Below, piece after piece: positions 46,344-56,440 of a stretch of DNA of 64,000 bases (positions within the stretch are counted from its first letter, which is position 1; each line of letters begins with the position of its first letter). The translations under genes were made by a program, and so were the position numbers. This DNA comes from Clostridium sp. (GTDB taxonomy: Bacteria; Bacillota; Clostridia; Clostridiales; Clostridiaceae). The notes below the pieces were generated by a model. That model worked only from the letters and a program-made list of their open reading frames with translations, did not search any database and was not told the origin of the DNA. The DNA lies in contig JARLHR010000170.1 in assembly GCA_031292145.1 (NCBI GenBank), positions 1 to 64,000 on the forward strand, written 5' to 3'.

Positions 46344-48095
46344 ATGAAAAAAACAGAAAAAACTATTAATTTTAAAAAATTAGGAAAGGTACATGAACTC
46401 AAGGTTATACATTCTTTTATTATTATGCTACTCATATCAATAGTAAGTTTAAGCACTCTAGCATCTATTGGAATTAATAGTTTAAAGAATACCCGAATAC
46501 AAGAAAACGTTTTATACGAAGATTTATACTCTCCTACCTCTGCTATATTAAATGCTAAAGCTACATTTTATAATTTAAGGGCTAATTACGTAAAAATATT
46601 AGACTCCTCTACTTTTAATGATAGTGTTTATAATTCTGTCGTCAAATCTAGGGATTTACTTGCAGCTTCAATAGATTTATATAATACGGATAATATTGAC
46701 GATAAAACAGACCTAGATAATATAAATAATTTAAAAGAAAAAATCAAAAAATATAATCAAGACACAGAAAAACTAATACAAGATAAAAATTTAACCGGAA
46801 CCTATGATAATGATGAAAGAAATAGAGTAAACTCTGATAGTACAGCAATAGTTGAATTAATGACTGATATGGCTAACTATAATGACGAACAGTGCACACA
46901 ACTCATAAGCAAAACCAATACTGAACTTAAAAATAATATTATTATTTTTTCCATTATCTCAGTAGTTGCTGTTATTATTTTAGGTTCTTTAGCTATAATT
47001 CAAATTTTTAAACTTCGTTATAAATTTAAGGCTATAAATGAACATTGTAATAAAATAACAAGTGGCGATTTAACTAGTGATATATCAGAGAAAGTTTTAA
47101 ATTCAAGAGATGAAATTGGAGATATGGCTAGAGCTATAAACTTTATGACAGTTTCGGTTAAGGATGTCATGAAAAATATAATAAACGAATCTGAACATCT
47201 TGAAGAAATTTCATATTCAACAAAAGAAAGTATGCTTAATCTAAATACAGAAGTTGAAAAAGTATCTGCTTTTACCGAAGATTTAACTGCAACTTCTGAA
47301 GAAACTGCTGCTACAGCTGAAAACTTAATACATACTGCCAATAATATAAAAGATGAAGTAAATTTAATAGCTGATAAATCCTTAGAAAGTGTTGATACCT
47401 CTTCAAAAATTAGTCAAAAAGCTAGTGAATTAAAAAATAATGCTGTAAATTCGAAAAATTCTACTATTAATATTTATGAACTAACTGAAGAAAAATTATT
47501 AAATGCCTTAGAAAAATCTAAAGAAGTAAACAAAATAACTGTTCTTTCTGATTCTATCTTACAAATTGCTTCACAAACTAATTTACTTGCATTAAATGCA
47601 GCTATTGAAGCCGCTAGAGCTGGAGAAGCTGGAAGAGGTTTTTCAGTTGTTGCTGAGGAAATCAGAAAACTGGCTGAAACCTCACAGTCAACTGTTGCAG
47701 AAATACAGGCTGTGACTGCCAATGTAGTAGACTCAGTTAATAATTTATCTAATAGTTCTACAGAGCTTCTTAACTTTATAAATACTGATGTTATAAAGGA
47801 TTATGACTTCTTTGTAATCTCTGGTGAAGAATATAATAACAACGCTGTTTCACTTAATAAAATAACCTCCGAATTTAATTCATCTTCAGATAAATTAAAC
47901 TCCTCAATGGAAATAATATTAAATTCTATAAGTGAAATTGCAACTGTAAATGAGCATTCAGCTACAGCTACACAGGATATTTCACAAAAAATCTTTACTG
48001 TTTCTGAAAAAGCCTCAAATGTTGTTCAAAAAACTTTAGAAGTTAAAGAAACCTCTGAAAGACTTGTACAAATATCAAATAAATTCAAAATTTAA
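46344..48095 (+). CDS. Methyl-accepting chemotaxis protein 2
   Basis: 583-residue chemoreceptor. A charged N-terminal extension of about 25 residues precedes TM1 (about 27-48); a helical extracellular sensor runs to about 190, TM2 about 192-214, HAMP, then the signalling coiled coil with tip [25 protein letters not shown] precedes the ATG. Sequence outside the tip is not close to the receptor at 27058, but both are followed by nearly the same family P outer arms. No che genes are near. Confidence 0.92.
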   Translation: MKKTEKTINFKKLGKVHELKVIHSFIIMLLISIVSLSTLASIGINSLKNTRIQENVLYEDLYSPTSAILNAKATFYNLRANYVKILDSSTFNDSVYNSVVKSRDLLAASIDLYNTDNIDDKTDLDNINNLKEKIKKYNQDTEKLIQDKNLTGTYDNDERNRVNSDSTAIVELMTDMANYNDEQCTQLISKTNTELKNNIIIFSIISVVAVIILGSLAIIQIFKLRYKFKAINEHCNKITSGDLTSDISEKVLNSRDEIGDMARAINFMTVSVKDVMKNIINESEHLEEISYSTKESMLNLNTEVEKVSAFTEDLTATSEETAATAENLIHTANNIKDEVNLIADKSLESVDTSSKISQKASELKNNAVNSKNSTINIYELTEEKLLNALEKSKEVNKITVLSDSILQIASQTNLLALNAAIEAARAGEAGRGFSVVAEEIRKLAETSQSTVAEIQAVTANVVDSVNNLSNSSTELLNFINTDVIKDYDFFVISGEEYNNNAVSLNKITSEFNSSSDKLNSSMEIILNSISEIATVNEHSATATQDISQKIFTVSEKASNVVQKTLEVKETSERLVQISNKFKI

Positions 48096-48104
48096 ATTTA
48101 TGAA

Positions 48105-48180
48105 ATAGCTAACCGAAATAAGTAACATGTTGTGTTTCGGTTTCTAATGAAACACAACATGTTACTTATTTCTGATGTAT
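48105..48180 (+). repeat. Family P element lacking its inner hairpins
   Basis: ACCGAAATAAGTAACATGTT then GTGTTTCGGTTTCTA is followed at once by ATGAAACACAACATGTTACT then TATTTCTGATGTA. Both halves and about 60 bases beyond match copy 2 (28828-28862 and 28985-29060) almost exactly, but the roughly 120 bases of inner stems are missing. The join occurs at a CTA that is present at both edges of the inner part in copy 2. Confidence 0.75.
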
Positions 48181-48317
48181 ATATTTACTTAAATTTAGTT
48201 ATAATTCTTATCTGCACTTAACATAAGTTAAATCCATAAATTAGATAAATATTTTATTAATTATACTTATCAGTATAGTACATTTACATATTTACTTTAC
48301 TTTACTTTGAGTCAATA

Positions 48318-48516
48318 ACTACATCAGAAATCAAATACATTTATGTGTAGCAGGCATTTGAAAATTTCGATGCTAAAAGCACTTAGAGGTAGGTTGTTCC
48401 ACTTTCGCTTGTCCAACCGAATGGTTGGAGCAAGCCAAAGTGGATGCAACCTACCTCTTAGTGCTTTCAGCGAAATTTTCATAGTCCTGCGTAACACAAA
48501 TGTATTTGATTTCGGT
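48318..48516 (-). repeat. Family P palindromic element, copy 7
   Basis: Outer stem ATCAAATACATTT.TGTG (from 48330) with CACAAATGTATTTGAT (48496-48511); next ATTTGAAAATTTCG with CGAAATTTTCATAGTCCTG; then GCACT.AGAGGTAGGTTG with CAACCTACCTCTTAGTGC; inner CCACTTTCGCTTG/CAAGCCAAAGTGG. ACCGAAA is at the right end, 40 bp from the nfnB stop. It belongs to the same subfamily as copies 5 and 8. Confidence 0.72.
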
Positions 48517-48554
48517 AAGTTGCCACTCAACTCTAGATTACATGTTGTACTATG

Positions 48555-49943
48555 CTATTTGCTTAAGTATTTATCTATAGCAGCTGCTGCTTTCTTTCCT
48601 GCTCCCATTGCGAGTATAACAGTTGCAGCACCTGTAACTGCATCTCCACCGGCATAAACGCCTTCTTTTGTTGTTAATCCATCTTCATTGGCAACTAAAC
48701 ATGCTCTCTTATTAATTTCCAAACCTTTAGTTGTTGATGAAATTAATGGATTTGGTGATGTCCCAAGAGACATTATTACTGTATCTACGTCTAAAACAAA
48801 CTCAGAATTTTCTACTTCTACTGGTTTTCTTCTTCCTGAAGCGTCTGGTTCTCCAAGTTCCATTTTAACGCATTTCATTCCTTTAACCCATCCATTTTCA
48901 TCTGTTACGATTTCTGTTGGATTTGTTAAAACATCAAAGATTACGCCTTCTTCTTTAGCATGATGTACCTCTTCTGCTCTAGCTGGAAGTTCTGATTCAC
49001 CTCTTCTATAAACGATGTGAGCTTCTGCGCCAAGTCTTAATGCAGTTCTTGCTGCATCCATAGCAACATTTCCTCCGCCAACTATAGCAACTTTTTTACC
49101 TGCTCTAACTGGAGTATCATAGCCTTCTTTGAACGCTTTCATTAAGTTTACTCTTGTTAAAAATTCATTAGCTGAAAATACTCCATTTGCATTTTCTCCT
49201 GGTATTCCCATGAACTTTGGAAGACCCGCTCCTGATCCTATAAATACAGCTTCAAAGTTTTCATCTTCAATTAATTCATCTACAGTTATTGTTCTTCCTA
49301 TAATTACGTTAGTTTCAATTTTCACTCCTAACTTCTTTATGTTTTCAATTTCAGCTTTAACGACTTCATCTTTTGGTAATCTAAATTCAGGTATCCCATA
49401 AACTAAAACCCCGCCTGCTTCATGTAAAGCTTCAAATATAGTTACATCATAACCTCTTTTAGCTAAATCCCCTGCACATGTAAGTCCAGCAGGACCACTT
49501 CCTATAACAGCAACTTTCTTTCCTTTAGATGGTTCTCTATCTGATAAATCTACATTATTCTTTCTTGACCAGTCAGCAGTGAACTTTTCTAATTTTCCTA
49601 TAGCTACTGCTTGCCCTTTTATTCCAAGTACACACTTACCTTCGCATTGGTTTTCTTGTGGACATACTCTACCACAAACTGCTGGTAATGCACTGTATTT
49701 TGCTATTTCTTTAGCTGCGCCTTCAAAATCTCCAGTCTTAGCTTTTGCAATAAATCCAGGAATATTAACTGATACTGGGCATCCTTCAACACACTTTGGA
49801 TTTTTACAATTTAAACATCTATTTGCTTCTTTTACAGCTTTTTCTTCATCGTATCCTAAACATACTTCTTTAAAATTCTTAGCTCTTACTTCCGGAGCTT
49901 GCTCAGTAACAGGTGTTCTTTTCATTCTTTCTTGCATATCCAT
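48555..49943 (-). CDS. nfnB: NADPH-binding subunit of ferredoxin:NADP transhydrogenase (NfnB)
   Basis: 462-residue flavoprotein. In the NfnAB complex it couples reduction of NADP+ to oxidation of NADH and reduced ferredoxin by electron bifurcation. Cysteine motifs in the first 100 residues (CLNCKNPKCVEGCPV; CGRVCPQENQCEGKCVLG) hold [4Fe-4S] clusters; FAD motif VIGSGPAGLTCAGDLA and NADPH motif VGGGNVAMDAARTAL follow. The same fold serves as the glutamate synthase small subunit, but no large subunit is present and nfnA lies 4 bp upstream, which decides the call. ATG at 49943 follows AAGGGGG. Confidence 0.92.
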   Translation of the reverse strand: MDMQERMKRTPVTEQAPEVRAKNFKEVCLGYDEEKAVKEANRCLNCKNPKCVEGCPVSVNIPGFIAKAKTGDFEGAAKEIAKYSALPAVCGRVCPQENQCEGKCVLGIKGQAVAIGKLEKFTADWSRKNNVDLSDREPSKGKKVAVIGSGPAGLTCAGDLAKRGYDVTIFEALHEAGGVLVYGIPEFRLPKDEVVKAEIENIKKLGVKIETNVIIGRTITVDELIEDENFEAVFIGSGAGLPKFMGIPGENANGVFSANEFLTRVNLMKAFKEGYDTPVRAGKKVAIVGGGNVAMDAARTALRLGAEAHIVYRRGESELPARAEEVHHAKEEGVIFDVLTNPTEIVTDENGWVKGMKCVKMELGEPDASGRRKPVEVENSEFVLDVDTVIMSLGTSPNPLISSTTKGLEINKRACLVANEDGLTTKEGVYAGGDAVTGAATVILAMGAGKKAAAAIDKYLSK

Positions 49944-49947
49944 TATT

Positions 49948-50838
49948 TTATTTATCCCCCTTGCACCCACAACCACCATGGTTATGAGTATTTCCTTCTT
50001 CAAGTTGTAGCATTGCTTTTCCTTCTTCTGTCTTATACATTGTTTGTCTTCTCATTGATTCATCATAATTTACTAAGTGTCCATCAAATTCTGGTCCATC
50101 AACACAAGCAAACTTAACTTCGCCTCCAACAGTCACTCTACAAGCACCACACATACCTGTACCATCAACCATTATTGGATTTAAACTTACTGTAGTTGGA
50201 ATATTTAATTCTTTAGTTAACATTGATGTAAATTTCATCATTATCATTGGTCCTATTATAACAGCATGTGTGTATTTTTTGCCTTGATTGTTAACTAAAT
50301 CCTTAAGCATATCTGAACCAGTTCCTTTGAATCCATATGAACCATCATCAGTTGTTACATAAAGATTTCCTGAAACGGCTTTTAATTCTTCTTCATATAT
50401 TAATAAATCTTTATTTCTGCTTCCTAAAATAACATCTACATCTATTCCATTTTCATGCATCCATTTCACTTGAGGATATACTGGAGCCGCTCCAACTCCC
50501 CCTGCTATAAATAAAATATTTTGCTTCTTTAATTCTTCTAAATCCTCATGAATAAATTCACTTGGTACACCTAATGGACCAACGAAGTCAGAAACATAAT
50601 CGCCTTCATTGAAAGTAGCTAATTGTTTAGTTCCTTTTCCTATTGTTGCAAAAACTATAGTCACTGTCCCTTTTTTCACATCATAATCAGCTATTGTTAA
50701 AGGTATTCTTTCACCTTTTTCATCATTTTTTATAATTATAAATTGACCTGGTTTTGCTGATTTAGCAACTCTAGGTGCTTCTATATCCATTAAGAATATG
50801 TTATTTGTAAGTTCTCTTTTACTAACTATTTTGTACAC
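49948..50838 (-). CDS. nfnA: NADH-binding subunit of ferredoxin:NADP transhydrogenase (NfnA)
   Basis: 296-residue ferredoxin-reductase-fold subunit. It binds FAD, the bifurcating-side NAD and a [2Fe-2S] cluster: FAD region GQFIIIKNDEKGERIPLTIAD (about 33-53), NAD loop FIAGGVGAAPVYPQ, cluster cysteines in DGTGMCGACRVTVGGEVKFAC. Length and motifs match clostridial NfnA. Electrons from here pass to NfnB, encoded 4 bp downstream. NADPH made by this pair would supply the alcohol dehydrogenase upstream if that enzyme uses NADPH. GGGGGAAG precedes the ATG. Confidence 0.92.
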   Translation of the reverse strand: MYKIVSKRELTNNIFLMDIEAPRVAKSAKPGQFIIIKNDEKGERIPLTIADYDVKKGTVTIVFATIGKGTKQLATFNEGDYVSDFVGPLGVPSEFIHEDLEELKKQNILFIAGGVGAAPVYPQVKWMHENGIDVDVILGSRNKDLLIYEEELKAVSGNLYVTTDDGSYGFKGTGSDMLKDLVNNQGKKYTHAVIIGPMIMMKFTSMLTKELNIPTTVSLNPIMVDGTGMCGACRVTVGGEVKFACVDGPEFDGHLVNYDESMRRQTMYKTEEGKAMLQLEEGNTHNHGGCGCKGDK

Positions 50839-50931
50839 TTTTCTTCCCCCTATTGTTTTATATATTAAAGAAAAATACCAATCGCTTTTATTGGTTATTC
50901 TTCTACATTATTCCTATTAGTTTTTTTAATA

Positions 50932-50961
50932 GCAAAAGCCCTCTATGGCGAGAGCCTTTGC
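50932..50961 (-). terminator. Terminator of the alcohol dehydrogenase gene
   Basis: GCAAAAGCCCTCT and AGAGCCTTTGC form a GC-rich stem around a 6-base loop; read leftward the stem is followed by a T-rich tract. It separates adh from nfnA. Confidence 0.78.
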
Positions 50962-51029
50962 CTACTATATATTAAAATTTTGATTATGAGCATTTATTTA
51001 TATTAAAATATTGATTACGAATATTTAAA

Positions 51030-52196
51030 TTATAAATTAACCTTAGTACCATAATATGTACATTCAAATAATTTTTCCATTGTAGCGTCATCTATTTCTC
51101 TAGGATTTGATCCTGTGCATGCATCTAATACTGCATTATGAGCAATGAATGAAAGATTAGCTTTAAAATCCTCTTCAGTAACTCCATATTCCTTCATTGA
51201 ATGAGGAATGCTTAATTTATCATTTAATCCATTAATTAATTCTATTAACGCATCTGTTAATTCAGCGTCGCTATTTCCATCTAATTTTAATGCTCTTGCT
51301 ATGTCAGCATATCTGTCTTCACATTTTACTCTATTATATTGAATTACATATGGTAAGAAGATTGCATTTGCACATCCATGAGGAATATGGAATACTGCGC
51401 CAACCTTATGAGCCATCGAGTGAACTATTCCAAGTAAAGCATTTGAAAATGCCATTCCAGCTAAACATTGAGCTTCGTGCATTAAGTCTCTAGCTACTTT
51501 ATCCCCTTCAAATGATTTAATTAAATTTTCTTGAACCATTTCGATAGCTTTAATTGCTAATGGATCTGTAAAATTTGATCTTAGTGATGCTGTATATGCT
51601 TCAATAGCATGAGTTAATGCATCCATACCAGTATGAGCAACTAAGCTCGCAGGCATAGTTTGAGCTAATGCTGGATCTACTATTGCTATATCCGGAGTTA
51701 TGTTAAAGTCAGCTAAAGGATATTTAATTTTTTCTGAATAGTTTGTTATAACTGAGAATGCTGTAACTTCTGTAGCAGTACCACTTGTTGATGGAATGGC
51801 TACAAATTTAGCTTTTTGTCTAAGTTCTGGTAATCCAAATGGGATAACTGCTTGTTCAAAAGTGAAGTCTGGGTATTCATAGAATATCCACATAGCTTTT
51901 GCTGCATCTATTGGTGAACCTCCACCCATTGCAACTATCCAATCAGGTTCGAAGTTTCTCATAGCTTCTGCACCCTTCATAACTGTTTCTACAGATGGAT
52001 CTGGTTCAACACCTTCAAATAATTCAACTTCCATTCCTGCTTCTTTTAAATAATCTTCAACTTGCTTAAGAAATCCAAATCTTTTCATAGAGCCACCACC
52101 AACTACTACAAATGCTTTCTTGCCCTTTAATGTTTTAAGTGCTTCTAGTGCACCTTCTCCATGATACAAATCTCTTGGTAAAGTAAAACGTGCCAT
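51030..52196 (-). CDS. Iron-containing alcohol dehydrogenase
   Basis: 388-residue type III alcohol dehydrogenase of the clostridial butanol/ethanol class (related to the AdhE C-terminal domain). Cofactor motif GGGSPIDAAKAMWI (about 91-104); iron ligands lie in DPALAQTMPASLVAHTGMDA (Asp), HAIEAY (His), HSMAHKVGAVFHIPHG (two His). It would reduce aldehydes to alcohols with NAD(P)H during solvent formation. Upstream are a -24/-12 promoter and repeat operator sites, then the gene for a sigma-54 activator, giving a complete local control circuit. GGAGG lies before the ATG. Confidence 0.93.
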   Translation of the reverse strand: MARFTLPRDLYHGEGALEALKTLKGKKAFVVVGGGSMKRFGFLKQVEDYLKEAGMEVELFEGVEPDPSVETVMKGAEAMRNFEPDWIVAMGGGSPIDAAKAMWIFYEYPDFTFEQAVIPFGLPELRQKAKFVAIPSTSGTATEVTAFSVITNYSEKIKYPLADFNITPDIAIVDPALAQTMPASLVAHTGMDALTHAIEAYTASLRSNFTDPLAIKAIEMVQENLIKSFEGDKVARDLMHEAQCLAGMAFSNALLGIVHSMAHKVGAVFHIPHGCANAIFLPYVIQYNRVKCEDRYADIARALKLDGNSDAELTDALIELINGLNDKLSIPHSMKEYGVTEEDFKANLSFIAHNAVLDACTGSNPREIDDATMEKLFECTYYGTKVNL

Positions 52197-52314
52197 AAAT
52201 ATTTCCTCCTAAAATTTATCTGTCATTTTTTATTTAGACATACCACAAAATTAATAAGTCAATATGCTATTTATGTTGTGATATATATCATTTGTTAACC
52301 ACATAAATATATAT

Positions 52315-52330
52315 AGCAATATTCGTGCCA
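52315..52330 (-). promoter_or_regulatory. Sigma-54 promoter of the alcohol dehydrogenase
   Basis: Read leftward: TGGCACGAATATTGCT, an almost perfect match to the sigma-54 consensus TGGCAC-N5-TTGCT with GG and GC 10 bp apart. It lies about 120 bp before the adh start codon, leaving a 5' leader of roughly 100 bases. Confidence 0.88.
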
Positions 52331-52537
52331 TTTTGTTATTATTTTATCAAAGTTTTTTTATTTTTATATAGTATAGTATCAAATTAAACTGTAATATTTT
52401 TTCTAATAACTTTGTGTTATTGTATAAAACCTAGTATTTAGCAACTAATCTTAACGAACATAATATTTAATAAATAAAAATCTACATACATCAATCTGTC
52501 ATAATTCTATCTTCTCATAAAAACATTTTAACAAATA

Positions 52538-52608
52538 TGTGTCCTAAAATGATACACATAAATTATCAATTGCGTATTATTTTAGGACACCGTATTATTT
52601 TAGGACAC
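52538..52608. promoter_or_regulatory. Probable enhancer sites for the sigma-54 activator
   Basis: Three copies of a 17-base motif: GTATTATTTTAGGACAC at 52574-52590 and 52592-52608 (direct repeats, 18 bp apart) and its inverse GTGTCCTAAAATGATAC at 52539-52555. They lie about 210-280 bp upstream of the -24/-12 promoter, as expected for enhancer-type sites, and the last copy overlaps the stop codon of the activator gene. Confidence 0.75.
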
Positions 52609-54582
52609 TTGAAGGTTATACTTTTTTATCTTTAAATACAATGTATTTCTACTTATTCCTAAAGCCTTAGCCGCTTTTGTCATATTATTGTTATATAAAC
52701 TTATAGCTTCACTAATTGTTCTCATTTCTAATGCTTCTAAATTAAAAGTATTTAGCTTAAATTCTAAATTTTCATCATCCCTCGTCTCTAAACATTCATT
52801 ATGTACTGCCTCTTTATAAAAATCTTTTTTATAATAGTTATCTTCCATTAAATCTTTGTTTTCATTTACTTTACATATCAATTTACTATTTTCACTATCT
52901 CCATCTTCCCATAAATCAAAGGATAACCTTCCATCTAAATTCACTATATTCTCAATATAGTTCTCTAGCTGTCTTATATTTCCTGGCCATCTGTAACATA
53001 ATAAATCATTATATAAATTTTCATCAATCTCTAGTATTGGTTTACTTAAATTAAAAGATTTAATCCTCAAAAAATAGTCTACAAGCATTTTCACGTCACC
53101 TTTTCTTTCTCTTAAAGGTGGCAGAGTAATTGGAATCACACATAATCTATAGTACAAATCTTCCCTAAAAGTTCCTTTTCTAACTTCTTTTTTTAGATTT
53201 TTATTAGTAGCAGCTATTACCCTAACATCAATCGGAATTTCCTTGCTTCCACCAAGTCTTGTTACTCTGCCATTTTGAATTACTCTTAACAGCTTAACTT
53301 GTGCATCAAGAGGCATTTCTCCTATTTCATCTAAAAACAAAGTTCCACCACTTGCAATTTCAAATTTACCTGGATTACCGCCCTTTTTTGCACCAGTAAA
53401 TGTACCCTCTTCATACCCAAATAATTCACTTTCTATGATATTTGCAGGTATCGCACCACAATTTATTGCAATAAATTTATTTCCTCTTCTTAAGCTATAA
53501 TTATGCATTGCTTGCGCTAAAATTTCTTTTCCAGTTCCACTTTCCCCCTGAATTAAAACAGTTGACGGACTATTAGAAATAATCTTGCAATTTGTTATTA
53601 CATTATTGATAGCAACACTTTCTCCGATTATATCATTAAAAGTGAAGAATGCCCCTGTTGCATTTTTTGCATCCTGCTCTTCTTTTTCGTTACTCATGGT
53701 TACAACCATTCCTACAATGCTTTCCTTGTACTTAATCCCTTTGAAAACTAATTTCGTTTTATTTTTACTCGTATGTTTAAACTTCACTTCTTTAACAATA
53801 ATACTTTTATCATTATGCAATTCTTCTATTATATTTCCTAAGTCTGGTAAAACATACTGTATTTCTACATTTAACAAAGAATCCTTATCCCTATTAAATA
53901 TTCCCGCCCCAAGTTTATTAATATTAATTATTTTATTATCTTTATTTACAATCATAATTCCTTTATCTACATTATCTATTACACTCTCCATATAATTATA
54001 GGTTTGATTTAAAATATCACATACTTCCTTCTTATCCAATTCATTTTCAATTGCCCTTACACCAAATACTACCAATCCTAAAGTATGTGGATGTTTCATA
54101 TCACTTCTGCCAGTTAAATTTAAACTTCCTATAATATCTCTCCTTGTATTATGAATAGGTGCCGCTGAACAAGTTAATTTATGAAATCCTTCGATATAAT
54201 GTTCTGTAGCAGTTATCTGAATACATCTATCTTCCTTAATAGCTGTTCCCATAGCATTAGTACCTATGTTTTGTTCATCCATATAGGCTCCAACCTTAAG
54301 ATTGTCAACTCCGAGTTTACTGTTATTCTCTTCTGCTCCCTTAATATATAAAATACATCCATTTTTATCTGTTAATACTATAATAAACTCATTATCCATA
54401 ACAGCTGAAAACACCATATCAATGTATATTTTAGATACTTCTATTAATTCTTTATTTTTTATTAATATATTTTCTAATTCTTCACCATAAAGAACTTTAT
54501 TCGAGCAATTTGACTTTTTTTCAACGCCATAACTTTCGCTTCTCTTATGGGAATTTTCAATTAATATTTTTTTACTATCCAT
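52600..54582 (-). CDS. Sigma-54-dependent activator of the alcohol dehydrogenase
   Basis: 660-residue enhancer-binding protein. N-terminal GAF-like sensor (about 40-180), PAS domain (about 195-300), AAA+ domain with Walker A GESGTGKE (346-353) and Walker [11 protein letters not shown] (about 413-422), and a C-terminal Fis-type helix-turn-helix ([20 protein letters not shown]). The sigma-54 contact loop reads GTFTGA (393-398) rather than the usual GAFTGA. It lies directly upstream of its presumed target. Similar activators in solventogenic Clostridia control alcohol dehydrogenases. ATG at 54582 follows TGGAGAT. Confidence 0.9.
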   Translation of the reverse strand: MDSKKILIENSHKRSESYGVEKKSNCSNKVLYGEELENILIKNKELIEVSKIYIDMVFSAVMDNEFIIVLTDKNGCILYIKGAEENNSKLGVDNLKVGAYMDEQNIGTNAMGTAIKEDRCIQITATEHYIEGFHKLTCSAAPIHNTRRDIIGSLNLTGRSDMKHPHTLGLVVFGVRAIENELDKKEVCDILNQTYNYMESVIDNVDKGIMIVNKDNKIININKLGAGIFNRDKDSLLNVEIQYVLPDLGNIIEELHNDKSIIVKEVKFKHTSKNKTKLVFKGIKYKESIVGMVVTMSNEKEEQDAKNATGAFFTFNDIIGESVAINNVITNCKIISNSPSTVLIQGESGTGKEILAQAMHNYSLRRGNKFIAINCGAIPANIIESELFGYEEGTFTGAKKGGNPGKFEIASGGTLFLDEIGEMPLDAQVKLLRVIQNGRVTRLGGSKEIPIDVRVIAATNKNLKKEVRKGTFREDLYYRLCVIPITLPPLRERKGDVKMLVDYFLRIKSFNLSKPILEIDENLYNDLLCYRWPGNIRQLENYIENIVNLDGRLSFDLWEDGDSENSKLICKVNENKDLMEDNYYKKDFYKEAVHNECLETRDDENLEFKLNTFNLEALEMRTISEAISLYNNNMTKAAKALGISRNTLYLKIKKYNLQVS

Positions 54583-54830
54583 AAGGTATCTCCATCCTTT
54601 TTTACGCTGTTTATTTTGAAACATCAAAAAAATAACAAGCAAATCTACTAGTCCACTTTCCATCATTCAGTATATTGTATCTATTATACTTATTTATCAG
54701 TTATATTTCTATATGAAAAAGGAACTATATTTAATGTTTAATACTTACATATAAATATGTTCCTAAATTATTAATAGCTTCATCGTAATTATATCAAAAA
54801 TTCCTCAAGCATCTAATTATAATTCACTAT

Positions 54831-56402
54831 TTAAACATAACCCTCCATTCGTTCAATTCTTTTATATGAATTATCTATAATTTCTTTTGGATAACCTACA
54901 TATTCCAAAAGTCTTATAGCATTTCTTGTTTTAGATATTCCTTTCTTAAGTTTGTAATCAAACTTAAGACCATTTTTATTATCAACTTCTTCACTAAAGT
55001 GATAAAAATCATAATTTTCTTTTAGCATATCTGATAATTCTCTATCATGAGTTGCTACAATACATATAGCTTTACCCTTATTAATATAATTAAGAATTTC
55101 TGCTGATGAAGAAATTCTTTCAAGTGGATTTGTCCCTCTAAATATTTCATCTATCGGACAAAACACGGGAGCATTCTTTTCTGATGCCTTAATTATTCTT
55201 AAAATAGACTCTGCTTCAGCTAAGTAATAGCTTTTACCATTAAGAATATCATCCTTTGGACTTATAGATGATACAATATTTAACAAACATCCTTCATACT
55301 CCTTAGCTAAGGCAAAATTAAAAGTCTGTGCCAAAAGTATATTGGTGCTTATCATTCTTAAGAATGTGGACTTTCCAGACATGTTTGTTCCAGTTAATAC
55401 AATTCCTTTTCTGGAGATGTCTATGGAATTTGCTACTGGCTTTTTAAGAAGTGGATGTATTCCATCACTAATTTTCAATACTGTTTCTGTAACAAACTTT
55501 GGAGTACTGCATTTCTCTTTATTATTACTTTCATAAATTGCAATGGAAATCAACGCATCAAGCTCTCCAACTAAATAATATAGTTCTAATATTATATCTT
55601 TCTTTTCTAATAATTTATCATTTACCTTATAATATGTAATTTCCTCTATTAAGAATGGATAAGAAAACATTTCAAACAAGCCGCCAAAAGAATTCACAAT
55701 TTTAAGCAAATATATGGATTTGTCTATAGAATTTACTTCTTCTAATAACTCTTTAATTCTATTAGTATAAGATTGAATTTCATTATTTTTAAATTGCGAT
55801 AATTTCTTAGCAGAAGATATTAGATCCCGTAAATAAGTAAGCCCAGTCGCGTTTATATTATCATGCTCCTTCATATGAATGTACATTGTTACAAATATAT
55901 CTATCATTACTATCGTCATTATTCTAGGGTCTCTAAGTATAATAACAGCAGCTATTAGAAGAATTGGTAAAATACCTAAAAAAGAATAAACGAAAAATTT
56001 TAACTTACTGACCAAAAACACTCCATTCATCATATCTATCAATCTATTTTTCCTATCAAAAATCCGATTATAAAATATTCTCCGTATCTCTACTGTCAAA
56101 TTTGTATTTTCTTTAAATGCATCTATTAATTTTCCTCTTTCCTTTAATTCTTCTTCATTCATAATTGGATTTCTAAGCATTGTATATAAGGCCGCTTCTC
56201 CTTCTGCTGAATAAGTCCTATCTAATTCATAAAATACTTCGTCCATTATTAAATCATTCCATGTTTGATCATCAAGAGTAAATTCACTTTTCTCCTTCAA
56301 ATCAAATAACGTTTTTATTTTTGTAATACTTCTTTTTCTATCTTTAGTTGAACTAAGTTCTTTTTCTATAAAACTTTTGCTAACGTTAATATTCAAATTC
56401 AT
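54831..56402 (-). CDS. MutS-related membrane ATPase
   Basis: 523 residues. The C-terminal third is a MutS-type ABC ATPase: Walker A TGTNMSGKS (337-345), Walker B VFCPIDEIFRGTNP with D418-E419, and the signature region. The mismatch-binding domain I is missing. Two hydrophobic segments (about 135-156 and 161-176) suggest a membrane anchor, so mismatch repair is unlikely. Such proteins are widespread in Firmicutes with no known role. It starts 38 bp after the tandem AAA+ gene, so the two are probably co-transcribed. Confidence 0.8.
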   Translation of the reverse strand: MNLNINVSKSFIEKELSSTKDRKRSITKIKTLFDLKEKSEFTLDDQTWNDLIMDEVFYELDRTYSAEGEAALYTMLRNPIMNEEELKERGKLIDAFKENTNLTVEIRRIFYNRIFDRKNRLIDMMNGVFLVSKLKFFVYSFLGILPILLIAAVIILRDPRIMTIVMIDIFVTMYIHMKEHDNINATGLTYLRDLISSAKKLSQFKNNEIQSYTNRIKELLEEVNSIDKSIYLLKIVNSFGGLFEMFSYPFLIEEITYYKVNDKLLEKKDIILELYYLVGELDALISIAIYESNNKEKCSTPKFVTETVLKISDGIHPLLKKPVANSIDISRKGIVLTGTNMSGKSTFLRMISTNILLAQTFNFALAKEYEGCLLNIVSSISPKDDILNGKSYYLAEAESILRIIKASEKNAPVFCPIDEIFRGTNPLERISSSAEILNYINKGKAICIVATHDRELSDMLKENYDFYHFSEEVDNKNGLKFDYKLKKGISKTRNAIRLLEYVGYPKEIIDNSYKRIERMEGYV

Positions 56403-56440
56403 TCATATCCTTTCCCATTCCCTAAAAATAAGCCATTACG

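Noticed and set aside
48555-49943. Glutamate synthase small subunit (GltD)
   Set aside because: The fold is the same, but no large subunit is present and an NfnA gene lies 4 bp upstream, so NfnB is the better call.
54609-54640. A further family T copy near the start of the sigma-54 activator
   Set aside because: Only one arm-like stretch (GAAACATCAAAAAAATAACA) is visible and no partner arm, so it is not listed as an element.
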